NCBI GenBank assembly: GCA_041658205.1
Contig: JBBAAO010000001.1
Span: 1,922,001 to 1,986,000, forward strand
DNA: 64,000 bases
Direction: 5' to 3'
Source: Bacteroidota bacterium
GTDB lineage: Bacteria; Bacteroidota; Ignavibacteria; UBA10030; UBA8401
Each line of letters starts with the position of its first letter. Position 1 is the first letter of the stretch. The translations under genes were made by a program, and so were the position numbers. Under the pieces are notes generated by a model that worked only from the letters and a program-made list of their open reading frames with translations, had not been told where the DNA came from and ran no database searches. Shown piece after piece: positions 52,701 through 60,959 of this stretch.

Positions 52701-54451
52701 CTATTCGTCGCACCAGTTCCATCAATTAGTCCGCCGTTTGTTCTGAATGATATTAAAGTGCCGGTTTTTGCAGGATTACCAAAGACATCGCCTGCGGTGA
52801 CAGTAACGACAGCAGACTTTTCAGTAAGTGTGGAAAAATTCTTTTTTGGTGTCGAAACGGTAAACTGCGACTGAGCCGGTAGGCCTCCGGAATCCGGAAT
52901 GGCGGGAGACAACTCGCCGGTAAATGATTTTTTAGTATTTCCGTTATCTCCGTTTACTTCAACATTGATCGTAATCGGCTGATTCACATTCAAATTTTTC
53001 GTGCGTTTGTCGCTGATACTAATATAAAATTTTGTATAGGCAGTATCTTTCGTATCCGGAATGGACTTCACCAAATCGCCAGATAAAACAGCGCCGGTCG
53101 TATCAAGTCCCACACCAGAGACTGTAACCGTTGTCCCTTGCGACATTGGATTACCGTTGATATCATCAACCGTAAATTCAATTTGTTTTGTGCCAAGGTG
53201 TGGTACCACAAAGGAAGCATCTTTCGAATTTATTCGCGGTGCTCCAGTGAATAAGACACTAATTGTCTTTGTAAATGTTCCCGCCGCATTTTCGGCTTTG
53301 GCAAATTTGGACAATCCATTAATAGTGGATTTTCCTTTCCCGCGCAATCCTTTGATAATTACACTTTCATCAACATTTTTCTTTACGCTTGCACCAGTCG
53401 ATGCAGCACCGGATGTTCCTACTTGAGCGGTAATTAACGCCAATCCTCCGGGAGGAAGTGGATTACCGGAAATGAGGTCAACCCCTACTGTTCCATCTTC
53501 GGTAGTTTTAGAGAATGCCTGGATGAGCCCACCTGTCGTTGAGAAATAGACAAGGGTTCCTTGTTGCACTGGATTTCCAAATGTATCACCAACTACAGCT
53601 GTAATCACATTGCGAAGATTAAATTTTACCAAACCGGGAATATTCACTTTTTCTGAACCGATCGTGAATCTACTCGCCACCGGTAATCCTCCGGCTATTG
53701 TCACAGAAACAACCTGCGATTTTATCGTATCAAGCTTTGTTGTGTCGATCGCATTCTTTACCGTAGATACAGCCTGCACTTGGGCAATTCCCGATTTGGC
53801 ACCGGAAGATAATTGTACCACAACTTGTCCATTAGTATTTGTTATTGCTGAAGTTCGATTCAATTCAACAAGATTGTCTGGTTTTGTGACGATGTTGAAT
53901 GAAACAGAAGTTTTGTTCTTTTCATCAATCGGAATTCCAAGAGAATCCCGAACTTCAAACGTCAGATTGGTTGCATCGTTGCCGCCGGCTCCGCGAATGG
54001 AAATTGTCTGGTATGTTGAACTAACAAAAGCGATAATACCCGGCCGCGAAGATGCTTTTGCTGGAGGAGTTGAGTCTTGTGAAGCTGTAACACCCCTCAT
54101 AGTCACTTCACCAAAAGTAATACTCTTCTTTGTTGAGCTGTACGTTCGTGTTAATGTTGTATCGAAGTATAATAAATTGATGTGCCGAAATTTGAATGTC
54201 GCAGTAATTTCATTTTTTTCCGTTGAGGTGTATGTATAACTGAAACTTCCGTCGGACTTAGTCGTGTCTCTGCGAAAAGGATTATCCAACGTCACCACGA
54301 CACTATCCTGCGGAGCATTGTTCTTATTAATAACAATACCGGTTACCGTCACCGTATATTCCGCTGAGGGTGAGTTGGGATCTTGGCACGAGAAAATTCC
54401 CAAGATAAGAACCAACAACACACTCGTTGATATTTTCATGAATAGTTTCAT
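49769..54451 (-). CDS. Giant lipoprotein with twelve Ig-like (invasin/Big_1-type) domains
   Basis: 1560 residues. Lipoprotein signal with Cys22 (LILGIFSC), followed by a carboxypeptidase-regulatory-like domain (about 30-120) and twelve Ig-like modules of three recurring types. Type A (near 148, 775, 880, 1220) reads ISIRGAGG or ISVRGVGG then FEVRD-L-G-P; type B (near 285, 552, 1005, 1360) reads GDxxGNPVxxGTxxYFxTxxG; type C (near 425, 655, 1105, 1475) reads DxxGNPxSxG with a following SGD...DTK. The order is ABC-BC-A-ABC-ABC. Such stacked Big_1 domains form rigid extended stalks, as in intimin and invasin. Located 97 bp after the secretin gene. A cell-surface or periplasm-spanning adhesin or scaffold is inferred. 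Confidence 0.9.
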   Translation of the reverse strand: MKLFMKISTSVLLVLILGIFSCQDPNSPSAEYTVTVTGIVINKNNAPQDSVVVTLDNPFRRDTTKSDGSFSYTYTSTEKNEITATFKFRHINLLYFDTTLTRTYSSTKKSITFGEVTMRGVTASQDSTPPAKASSRPGIIAFVSSTYQTISIRGAGGNDATNLTFEVRDSLGIPIDEKNKTSVSFNIVTKPDNLVELNRTSAITNTNGQVVVQLSSGAKSGIAQVQAVSTVKNAIDTTKLDTIKSQVVSVTIAGGLPVASRFTIGSEKVNIPGLVKFNLRNVITAVVGDTFGNPVQQGTLVYFSTTGGLIQAFSKTTEDGTVGVDLISGNPLPPGGLALITAQVGTSGAASTGASVKKNVDESVIIKGLRGKGKSTINGLSKFAKAENAAGTFTKTISVLFTGAPRINSKDASFVVPHLGTKQIEFTVDDINGNPMSQGTTVTVSGVGLDTTGAVLSGDLVKSIPDTKDTAYTKFYISISDKRTKNLNVNQPITINVEVNGDNGNTKKSFTGELSPAIPDSGGLPAQSQFTVSTPKKNFSTLTEKSAVVTVTAGDVFGNPAKTGTLISFRTNGGLIDGTGATNSSGAATANLQIVNPMPPSGVATIEAKTIGVGGSIIRDTQTVVFSRDAVISEISGPYANFEMEDGLSKTFQFSVADVNGNPLAQGNLISVQATGSGSANIALSGDVNVTMTDTKIKGVGTTQFSFTARDTVKDEGQGPKPILFKISVIGPNTSGTLSHSMNGTLKGGAGVGNEGSVASVSYFRSSKDTIFVANAGTPTTDTITFRVRNLSQQPVKNAAVQFSLTQSQNASEFLSPSYAVSDDSGEVKVVVHSGIKAGVLRVEAKVTAGSSSIVSNPVPVYVKTGPIKSIALISVDKREISVRGVGGEENAIITFEARDLLGNPLDFANQTRLDFRRLGVIGFDEEVNPTSAMTDPFSGRVSVTVTSGIRSTVLQVIAQNSDSSIKSSPVPIVVHGGFAVDSLFIFKNISQNLSIYGGDKLIEMQLGDQYGNPVKQGTAVYFETNAGLITAASFTDVSGIVSAKFTSVANTAYLGNKTITASTVGNGGVIKKSFNVLMSGKPSVTVSNVPSDSITLFDGASASIDYEIKDNLGNPISGGHEYDINIEGSISTQLLVSGNTTGELPDTQDKVNGTKFNFSIADFMANGGTSGNFKIKITVTGVTGTSIKTIYGKLLAPANIIVPATARVAASIALITASTTDLSISGVGGTENATLTYEVRDSVGAPITLDNKATVNFNTNFFPNTFTNSGTSPTILPLTDSTDENGRVRVSILSGTQAGAVQLEAVINLTNPVRSIKSQPVRISVNSGFADQSHFTIAPAFFNFPGLQKAFHSTQITVQVGDKYSNPVKEGTIVYFNTANGVIQTLQGLTDKDGFVAMSLYSSNPFPTGTKLASGLTDGFSRVYARTIGRDSTFISDSIEVLWTGSPILTKTDAINTYTITNGGSAGPFTFTVQDYLNHPMSSGTSISISADGLSVDGNVNITMPDTKLTGAGITSFTFTVSDADAGDTDPPAASLITLTVVHPVYGVYKKVLATGTVD

Positions 54452-54481
54452 AGAACACCTATAGGAAGTTGGAATACTCTA

Positions 54482-54525
54482 AAAAAACATTTTCGTCATA
54501 ACGTATTCAAACGTCATGACGAAAA
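54482..54525 (-). terminator. Terminator-like hairpin between the secretin and Ig lipoprotein genes
   Basis: Minus strand TTTTCGTCAT, 16-nt loop, ATGACGAAAA, then TGTTTTTTT. It lies 22 bp after the secretin stop and 30 bp before the lipoprotein start. Confidence 0.65.
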
Positions 54526-54547
54526 CAGTGATACGTAACACTTGTTA

Positions 54548-55846
54548 TTATTTCTTCGGCTTCAACCGTTCAATATCATCACTCGTCTTCTTTCGGGTCT
54601 GCTCGATCAAATTTTGACCTCTTCGCTGTTCTTGTGAAGCTACCCGTTCTTCTATTGTCGGCACCAATTCCGCCTTTAAGAGAATGATCAATTCTTGTGT
54701 TGATGTTGTCACCTTATCATAACCAAAAAGGTATTTTAAACCTAAAAACCACCATGGCAGATCCTTGAGATACGGAACACCGCCGCGCTCTGTTGATTCA
54801 ACATTGGTGTATAGTCCTCCCATCACCGTCTCTTCGCCGTCGTACAACACAGAAAATGTTGAGACGGAAGATTTGTTTATAACCGGACCAGGACTTGCCG
54901 TACTCCGTTCAGCCGTCACTTCAAGATTGATAAATTTAATACCGTTCTCATCATAAACCATCGGTTTCACATCGATAATGATACCCGATGATAATGGCGT
55001 TTGAATCGTATTCCCTGCAATGTCCCTTGTTGTGATAAAGATATCCTGTCCGACCTGAATGCGTCCTTTTTTGCCGGATGATACTACAAGCGATGGACCC
55101 GATAAAACATCGCCAAGTTGATTGCTTTGAAAGAACGTGATAAGAGCGGAAATATTCGTGAATGAAAGTGCCGGAACAAATCTCCCGAAAAAACCGGGAC
55201 TAATCGTCTGTGATCCGCCGGAGCTGGAACCGCCTGATCCACTTGTTGCTTTGGGATCTTGAAATCCGCCGTAAAATTCTGTTCCAAATTGTGTCGGGCG
55301 TGAACCGGCTTGGGTTGTATCGCCGGAATAGAAGAAACTCCAATTAATACCAGCGTTCAACGATTTCACAACATCCACGGTAAAAAATACTGATGAGATT
55401 CTAACTTCGCGCTGTTTCAATAATACTTTGCCGGTAGAATCGATCTGAGCCGCCGTCATTGTTCCCGATGCCGTCTGCACAACTCCCGCAACTTTTTGAG
55501 AATCTTTCGGCGAATAGACATAAAAAAATTCTTCCCGTTCATCATACCATAAACTGTTTGCACGCAGCACACTTTCAAATGCCTGATACCAGTAGGTATT
55601 CTCCACATCCACACCGATCGGCTTTTTGTTGTTGCTCACATCCACAATGATCTTGTTCATGTACTTCTTGCTGAAGTCGCTGAATAACAAGACCGCTTTA
55701 TCAAATGGAAGTGTCTTCGACATTGAAACGAGTTCTTCTGGTGAGACATAATCGTTCAATAATAAACGTCGCTCACGATTATTTTGTGCTGACGAACTCA
55801 ATGCCAGCAACAGCATACATGCGGCGAAAATGATCATTCGTTTCAT
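54548..55846 (-). CDS. Secretin (type II secretion / type IV pilus outer-membrane channel)
   Basis: 432 residues with a signal peptide (MKRMIIFAACMLLLALSSSAQ). An N0/STN-like domain (about 30-110) is followed by a Ser/Gly-rich loop (SGSGGSSSGGSQ near 205) and the secretin core (about 230-400) with LSGPSLVVSSGKKGRIQVGQDI, VYDENGIKFINLEVTAE, TVMGGLYTNVESTERGGVPYLKDLPWWFLGLKYLFG and IILLKAELVPT. It is shorter than usual, lacking most N1-N3 repeats. Overlaps the PilOP gene by 4 bp. No pilotin gene is seen. Confidence 0.92.
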   Translation of the reverse strand: MKRMIIFAACMLLLALSSSAQNNRERRLLLNDYVSPEELVSMSKTLPFDKAVLLFSDFSKKYMNKIIVDVSNNKKPIGVDVENTYWYQAFESVLRANSLWYDEREEFFYVYSPKDSQKVAGVVQTASGTMTAAQIDSTGKVLLKQREVRISSVFFTVDVVKSLNAGINWSFFYSGDTTQAGSRPTQFGTEFYGGFQDPKATSGSGGSSSGGSQTISPGFFGRFVPALSFTNISALITFFQSNQLGDVLSGPSLVVSSGKKGRIQVGQDIFITTRDIAGNTIQTPLSSGIIIDVKPMVYDENGIKFINLEVTAERSTASPGPVINKSSVSTFSVLYDGEETVMGGLYTNVESTERGGVPYLKDLPWWFLGLKYLFGYDKVTTSTQELIILLKAELVPTIEERVASQEQRRGQNLIEQTRKKTSDDIERLKPKK

Positions 55847-56745
55847 TGAATAGCGTCCTTCTCTGTTTTCTCAAATTGAATTTGTTTTCGTTTGGTCTGC
55901 ACAATACCGCCGTCATTCAGAATAAACTCCACAATACCTTCCCGCGGTATGATGCTCGAAACTTTTCCAAGATACACTTCATCCCCTATTTGCAGCGTCA
56001 GCAACTTTCCTTCTTCCGTCATCACTAATGCTTTGCCATTGGCTGTCGCTTTAATGGATATTCTTTCAATATCAACAAGATTGCGTACATTCGCCGGTGT
56101 CTTCTTTAAAATGTCTGGCTGAAACGGATTGGACATAATCGGCTGCGGTGTAGAATCCGGCCGCATCACTGACATTCCGAGTGTTTTCTCTTTGGTGAAG
56201 TATGCATCGATCTCCATATCATACTGCAGAGCAATCTGCGGGTATTCCATGGAGTCCGCACCGATTTCATCGCTTCTGATGGTGAGATTCGAAATTTTAT
56301 ATAACTTGCGTCCGTTCTCTAACAACCAAAGAAAACGGAAAATATTTGGAAACTCGGACACACCGGTGATCTTATAGGTATTATACCCGATCATACCGCC
56401 GTCATGAGAACCAACCAGCGCCAAATTCATCTTCAATTGCTGAGCGCCGCTTTCGTCGATGATCTCGCTCAGATATCCGTACGTTTGCGAAGAAACATCG
56501 GATTCGGAAATTTCCTTAATGCGATTGTTCCAGCGATGAAACGTTTCGCGAAGTTTCGTCTGGTTCTCTTCGATCGCATTCAACTGTTCGGAATTATCCT
56601 GCAGTTGCGCGGTGATCTTCTTCGTTTCTTTTTGGTTGGACTCGATCTTTTTCGGTTGATAGAAAAATGTCACATATGTTCCAATAGCGGAAACTAGGAA
56701 GATGATGACAGCGAGCGCTATACTATTTCGAATTTTGTATGACAC
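55843..56745 (-). CDS. PilO/PilP-like fused pilus assembly protein
   Basis: 300 residues. One N-terminal membrane helix (about 9-29), a coiled coil (about 33-80; NQKETKKITAQLQDN), a ferredoxin-like PilO part (about 85-185) and a C-terminal beta domain (about 220-300; ALVMTEEGKLLTLQIGDEVYLGKVSSIIPREGIVEFIL) that resembles PilP. In Pseudomonas, PilO and PilP are separate genes in pilMNOPQ; here they appear fused. It bridges the inner-membrane platform and the secretin. Seven bp after PilMN, overlapping the secretin. Confidence 0.72.
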   Translation of the reverse strand: MSYKIRNSIALAVIIFLVSAIGTYVTFFYQPKKIESNQKETKKITAQLQDNSEQLNAIEENQTKLRETFHRWNNRIKEISESDVSSQTYGYLSEIIDESGAQQLKMNLALVGSHDGGMIGYNTYKITGVSEFPNIFRFLWLLENGRKLYKISNLTIRSDEIGADSMEYPQIALQYDMEIDAYFTKEKTLGMSVMRPDSTPQPIMSNPFQPDILKKTPANVRNLVDIERISIKATANGKALVMTEEGKLLTLQIGDEVYLGKVSSIIPREGIVEFILNDGGIVQTKRKQIQFEKTEKDAIQ

Positions 56746-56752
56746 ATCTCAC

Positions 56753-58315
56753 CTATTTATCTTCTGTAACATTTTGTACTGTGAGGACAAATTTATACAC
56801 ATCTTTTCCTCGGATGTTTTCCATCTCAACTGTTTGCAGTGTTGCATTGGCAAACATATTTGCGATTCGTGGAATCCGCTGACGATACATTGTATATCCC
56901 ATCAATTCCATCGTCGAATCTCCCTTTGCAACCATATCCTTAATCCAAATGGAATTAACACTTTCAACGCTGTTGGTAAGATGATTAAACACTTTGCTCC
57001 ACTTATTGTAGTTCGGCATCACTGAATCGTACACGGCTAACGAAGATTCGAATTGGGCATTCTGAGCCACTAAACTGTCCAAGATTGTTTGCAATCGCTG
57101 ATTTTCGGCAAGTTGTTCTTGTTTCTTTTGCAGATCCAGTTTTGAGCGACGAACTTCTTCGTTCTGTTCAGCATAACGTGATGTGAAGTAAAATGTCGTC
57201 GCAAAAATCAACACTAATAACACATATCCATGCCAGGCAAGTTTAAAAGCTTTTTGTCCTTCACGGTAACTCGTCGGTAACAGATCGATATTATAGTATC
57301 GCTTATTCTTCGGTTCCAACGCCCGCATGGCAGAAGCGATAGGAATGGCATACTCAGAAATAATTGTTTCGGGATTATCCTGAAATTCCGAGGTATCGAG
57401 TGTTGTAGTCGTTAAATATTCGATGGGTGCTTCGGCAAATTGTGGAGCGAGAAATTGCTTTAAGTCAATCTTAACTGCTTCGCCTGCCAGAAATATTCTA
57501 TCAATGCGTAAAATTCCGGCACTATCTTGCTCAAGAAGAATACGGGAATAGATAGTATTCTCAATATTTGGTGTCAGGCGTCCTTCGCTGATAACAGGGG
57601 CAAAATGGAAGAAGAACTCTCCCTTCATAAAGACAAGACGGCTGAACTCTGTTCCAACATACACAATAATCGAAACCTCGGATTCACCCAGTTCATAATT
57701 CGCCCGAACCAGGTTCATCAATGAGATATCGGATGTTTCGATAAATTGAACACGCGGTATTCTCTTCCCAAGAAAATCTTTTACGCTTTCAATCAGATCG
57801 AGCAGTCCCAGACCATCCTCACGGATCACGGAAAGTACCTGTCCTTCAGCGGCGGGAATATATGATAATGAATCAATGGTCGGTTTTACGGATCGCGTTG
57901 CAGAAAGCTCATCAACAAGTTTACGTTTTAATTTTGCACCAGAAAGCCCGAAGTTATCTTCGAATTGCTGATAATAAATACTCGGTTCTGAAATAGAATA
58001 GACAAGATAATATGCATTGGTAGGAAATTCTGAGAGCAGACCGATAATCACTTCGCTGTTGGATGCACCGCCGGATGCTTCGGCAAACTCATCTTTCATT
58101 CCGCCCGCTTCCAGAGAATCCATCATATCAAAGCTCTCTGTCCCTCCCGATTCCGATCCTGCTACTCGTTCTTCAAGACGCTTTACCAGATTGACAGTCT
58201 TTACATCGTGCAGAATGATGCGCTTGTTCTTCAATGCCAAATGAACAAACTTGACATCGAGACCGTCAATGAAAATCCCTAATATGGTTTTGCCTTCACC
58301 TTTATTGTATGGCAT
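56753..58315 (-). CDS. PilM/PilN-like fused pilus assembly protein
   Basis: 520 residues. Residues 1 to about 325 have an actin-like GspL/PilM pattern (ILGIFIDGLDVKFVHLAL at the start, IIVYVGTEFSRLVFMKG, and RIFLAGEAVKIDLKQF later). From about 335 the PilN signature RYYNIDLLPTSYREG is followed by a membrane helix (about 352-372), a coiled coil (about 378-425) and a ferredoxin-like end. This makes it a PilM-PilN fusion, comparable in layout to GspL. An acidic Gly/Ser loop (about 53-85) is inserted in the actin-like part. It probably sits under the secretin and contacts the ATPases. Confidence 0.78.
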   Translation of the reverse strand: MPYNKGEGKTILGIFIDGLDVKFVHLALKNKRIILHDVKTVNLVKRLEERVAGSESGGTESFDMMDSLEAGGMKDEFAEASGGASNSEVIIGLLSEFPTNAYYLVYSISEPSIYYQQFEDNFGLSGAKLKRKLVDELSATRSVKPTIDSLSYIPAAEGQVLSVIREDGLGLLDLIESVKDFLGKRIPRVQFIETSDISLMNLVRANYELGESEVSIIVYVGTEFSRLVFMKGEFFFHFAPVISEGRLTPNIENTIYSRILLEQDSAGILRIDRIFLAGEAVKIDLKQFLAPQFAEAPIEYLTTTTLDTSEFQDNPETIISEYAIPIASAMRALEPKNKRYYNIDLLPTSYREGQKAFKLAWHGYVLLVLIFATTFYFTSRYAEQNEEVRRSKLDLQKKQEQLAENQRLQTILDSLVAQNAQFESSLAVYDSVMPNYNKWSKVFNHLTNSVESVNSIWIKDMVAKGDSTMELMGYTMYRQRIPRIANMFANATLQTVEMENIRGKDVYKFVLTVQNVTEDK

Positions 58316-58320
58316 GATGT

Positions 58321-59580
58321 TTACGTATTGATGATTTGCTGCATCCGTTTCTTATTATTAGCATAGTTCATTGCGTTTTCCATGGAGATCTTCTTTTGCT
58401 GATATAATTTTTTTAGATCCTGTTCCATCGTCTGCATCCCTATCTCACCGGATTCCTGAATCATCTGATAAATTTCGCCCGTATTGCCGTTCTTAATGGC
58501 TGCACGCACAGAAGGATTCATAATCATAATCTCTCGAGCAGCAACACGTTTTCCATCCAGCGATGGAATCAGTTTTTGAGATAACACCATTTTACAAACA
58601 TCAGCAAACCGCATCCGAACACGATCCTGCTCAACGTGAGGAACTTCGCCGATGATACGGTCTATACTTTCTACTGCTGATGCAGTGTGAAGTGTAGAAA
58701 ACACTTTGTGTCCGCTGTCGGTAATTTCTAGTCCGGTTAAAATAGTTTCCGGATCGCGCATTTCACCAATCATAATGATATCCGGATCTTGCCTCAATGC
58801 CTGGATGGCACCATCCTTAAACGAAAGAACATCTCGGCCAACTTCACGATGCCGTACGATGCAGCGGTCAGATTTGTGTACATACTCAATTGGTGAAGCA
58901 ACAATACAAATGTGACCATCAACAGTGTGATTGTTGAGATCGATCATGGCATCTAACGTTGTACTTTTACCGGATCCCGTAATACCGGTAATGAGAATGA
59001 GACCTTCTTTTGTATGGGCCAAACTGACAATTTTTGTTACATTCGGGTGAAGTTCCAACGATTTATATGGACGAACGGTTGCATTGATAGCACGCATATT
59101 CAATGCAAGTTGATCTAAATCCATATATGCATCAGCTCTAAACCGATGCATTTTATCACCTTCAATCACCATGTGCGAAAAATCAAGATTCTTCACTTCA
59201 TACAGATATTGGCGCTGGCGGGCGGAGATCAACGATTGAATAAGAATATTCGTATCGTCTACAGAAAATGCATCTAATGTCGGATCAGGTTTTTTAGATC
59301 CAAAAATTCTGTACCACACCTTACCGTGACCACCGAAACCGCCTATATCGATGTCGGAAGCATTAATCAACTGCATTCTTAGCAATAAACATTCAACAAA
59401 TGTCTTCAAAGTCTGTTTGTTTTCAATCGGTAATTTTTCGACAAAATCTCCGATAAAAATTTGTCGTTCAAGACCTTGTGTTGATTGGGGTATTTGCGTA
59501 ATAACTTGATTGAGAATGACGCGCGTCTTCTCAAAAATTTCCGGAGGAATTACTAATGAGGCAGTCGGAGCAACATGCAT
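58321..59580 (-). CDS. pilT: PilT-like secretion/twitching ATPase with atypical Asp box
   Basis: 419 residues from the ATG at 59580; a TTG at 59619 would add 13. Walker A GITGSGKSTTLDAMI (about 200-215), Walker B DPDIIMIGEMRDPETI, His box HKVFSTLHTASAVESIDRI and the C-terminal AAREIMIMNPSVRAAIKNG and GMQTMEQDLKKLYQQKKIS are those of PilT. The Asp box, usually TIEDPIEY, reads CIVASPIEYVH. An N-terminal extension (about 1-95) is longer than in classic PilT. Three genes follow on the same transcript. It may retract or otherwise power the pilus system. Confidence 0.88.
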   Translation of the reverse strand: MHVAPTASLVIPPEIFEKTRVILNQVITQIPQSTQGLERQIFIGDFVEKLPIENKQTLKTFVECLLLRMQLINASDIDIGGFGGHGKVWYRIFGSKKPDPTLDAFSVDDTNILIQSLISARQRQYLYEVKNLDFSHMVIEGDKMHRFRADAYMDLDQLALNMRAINATVRPYKSLELHPNVTKIVSLAHTKEGLILITGITGSGKSTTLDAMIDLNNHTVDGHICIVASPIEYVHKSDRCIVRHREVGRDVLSFKDGAIQALRQDPDIIMIGEMRDPETILTGLEITDSGHKVFSTLHTASAVESIDRIIGEVPHVEQDRVRMRFADVCKMVLSQKLIPSLDGKRVAAREIMIMNPSVRAAIKNGNTGEIYQMIQESGEIGMQTMEQDLKKLYQQKKISMENAMNYANNKKRMQQIINT

Positions 59581-59674
59581 AGGCGGCAACGTAATATTAG
59601 TGGATATGAATGCAACCAATTTAGAATAACAAGTTTACCTAAAATTCTAAAGTGTTACATTAAGCGTTGGAGAG

Positions 59675-59703
59675 AATATATTGAAAGGCATAGAGAATGT
59701 CAA
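59675..59703 (-). promoter_or_regulatory. Candidate strong sigma70-type promoter upstream of pilT
   Basis: Minus strand TTGACA (perfect), 17-bp spacer, TATATT. It lies just after the stop of the gene at 59718 and gives a leader of about 88 nt. The 137 bp between the two genes holds nothing else. Confidence 0.6.
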
Positions 59704-59717
59704 CAGCATGATTCAAT

Positions 59718-60950
59718 TTATTCAAACCACGAAAGCACTTCTAACCCGTTATTATTCGTCGGAAATGGGAAGTTTGTTGGTGGACTTGATTCCATTCTTG
59801 TATCATATTTCATATAAAAATTGGCACCTTTTGATGCACCTGTTCCAAAATCTGTTGAACCAATAGTCCTTGATATTAACGATCCGACAATTTTCAACTG
59901 TTCGGTTGGACTATTGTTCACTAAAGAACTAGCTAATTTAGCGCTTGTATTCGTGAAAAATGCACCGTCCATTCTCATCGGTAATTGCTGAATTTGGATG
60001 TCGCTTGCTGCTACAACTGCCAACATATCAGTGGAGCTTGAATTTGTTAGAGGATCAGTATAATATCGAATATCATCATCAATAAAGACGGCACCGTGGC
60101 TATCATCTGCCGATGACGATGAAAGGCTGGATGTAATTGAGACTTGCCCTTTAATTGTTCCCTCTATATGTAATGCACCGTCAACTAGAGCAATATTTCC
60201 CGTTGGTGCAAATGTAGATAATGGAACAGAGCTCCCATACGAATCCCCCGAACTAAGTTTATATTGAACGTGACAGACTCCGGAACCATCCACAGAAAAT
60301 TTAAGGTAAAGTTCTGAACCGCTCTGATAATCGTGAGTTCCACCCGCTGCCGCAGCCCCTGTCACAATTGCGGCGGCAGAAGAAGAATAACTTGGAAAGG
60401 AAATATTGACTCCTGTTTGATATCCTCCTAAGAACGTTGGAGAACCCGCAGTGGTTTGCAAAGTTCCCATTGTAGCTTTACCAATAAACACCGGCGATCC
60501 TTGAGTAGACATTCTATTGTTGACATGAATAGGACCATCAATGGTATCACCAGTTCGTAATTTTGCTGCTGACGAAACATTGCCGCTGTACATTGCAAAC
60601 TTGGCAAGGGAACTTGGACTCAAAACAATCTTAACAGTATGTGTATCCGATTGATAATATGCTCTGGATGTAAGTATGACTTTGCCGGCATAGGTCGTCG
60701 TATCGAGCGTAACGTTAAATATTCCGCCATTCATAGAGACATTCGAAAATCCTGTCCGCCAGGTATTATCTAAAAAAAGTTGGTTGCAGGCAAGGTTTGC
60801 ACCTGCCACTGCAATATTATACACTTGCGTATTTTCATAATAGGTAATGGCATTCGAAAATGCTTCCGTACCGCTGTCACTCATTGTTTTTCCAAAAAAC
60901 AAAAAGATGGTGGTAACACCCATCACCATATAAATTGCTGATCTTCCCAT
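59718..60950 (-). CDS. Membrane-anchored pilus-associated protein, PilX-like
   Basis: 410 residues. An N-terminal membrane helix (MGRSAIYMVMGVTTIFLFFG), then a short helical piece and a long beta- and Ser/Thr/Gly-rich region, with IDGPIHVNNRMSTQGSPVFIGKATMGTLQTT suggesting a beta-helix-like stack. The layout resembles PilX/DUF4900-type pilus assembly proteins, but I cannot assign a family from motifs. It lies 9 bp after the next pilin-like gene. The Gly after Met at the start is shared with both neighbours. Confidence 0.6.
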   Translation of the reverse strand: MGRSAIYMVMGVTTIFLFFGKTMSDSGTEAFSNAITYYENTQVYNIAVAGANLACNQLFLDNTWRTGFSNVSMNGGIFNVTLDTTTYAGKVILTSRAYYQSDTHTVKIVLSPSSLAKFAMYSGNVSSAAKLRTGDTIDGPIHVNNRMSTQGSPVFIGKATMGTLQTTAGSPTFLGGYQTGVNISFPSYSSSAAAIVTGAAAAGGTHDYQSGSELYLKFSVDGSGVCHVQYKLSSGDSYGSSVPLSTFAPTGNIALVDGALHIEGTIKGQVSITSSLSSSSADDSHGAVFIDDDIRYYTDPLTNSSSTDMLAVVAASDIQIQQLPMRMDGAFFTNTSAKLASSLVNNSPTEQLKIVGSLISRTIGSTDFGTGASKGANFYMKYDTRMESSPPTNFPFPTNNNGLEVLSWFE

Positions 60951-60959
60951 TCTTCACCT

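Noticed and set aside
53610..54239. 209-codon open frame on the plus strand opposite the Ig lipoprotein gene
   Set aside because: Mirrors the regular beta-strand codons of the lipoprotein; no start signal and no recognisable family.
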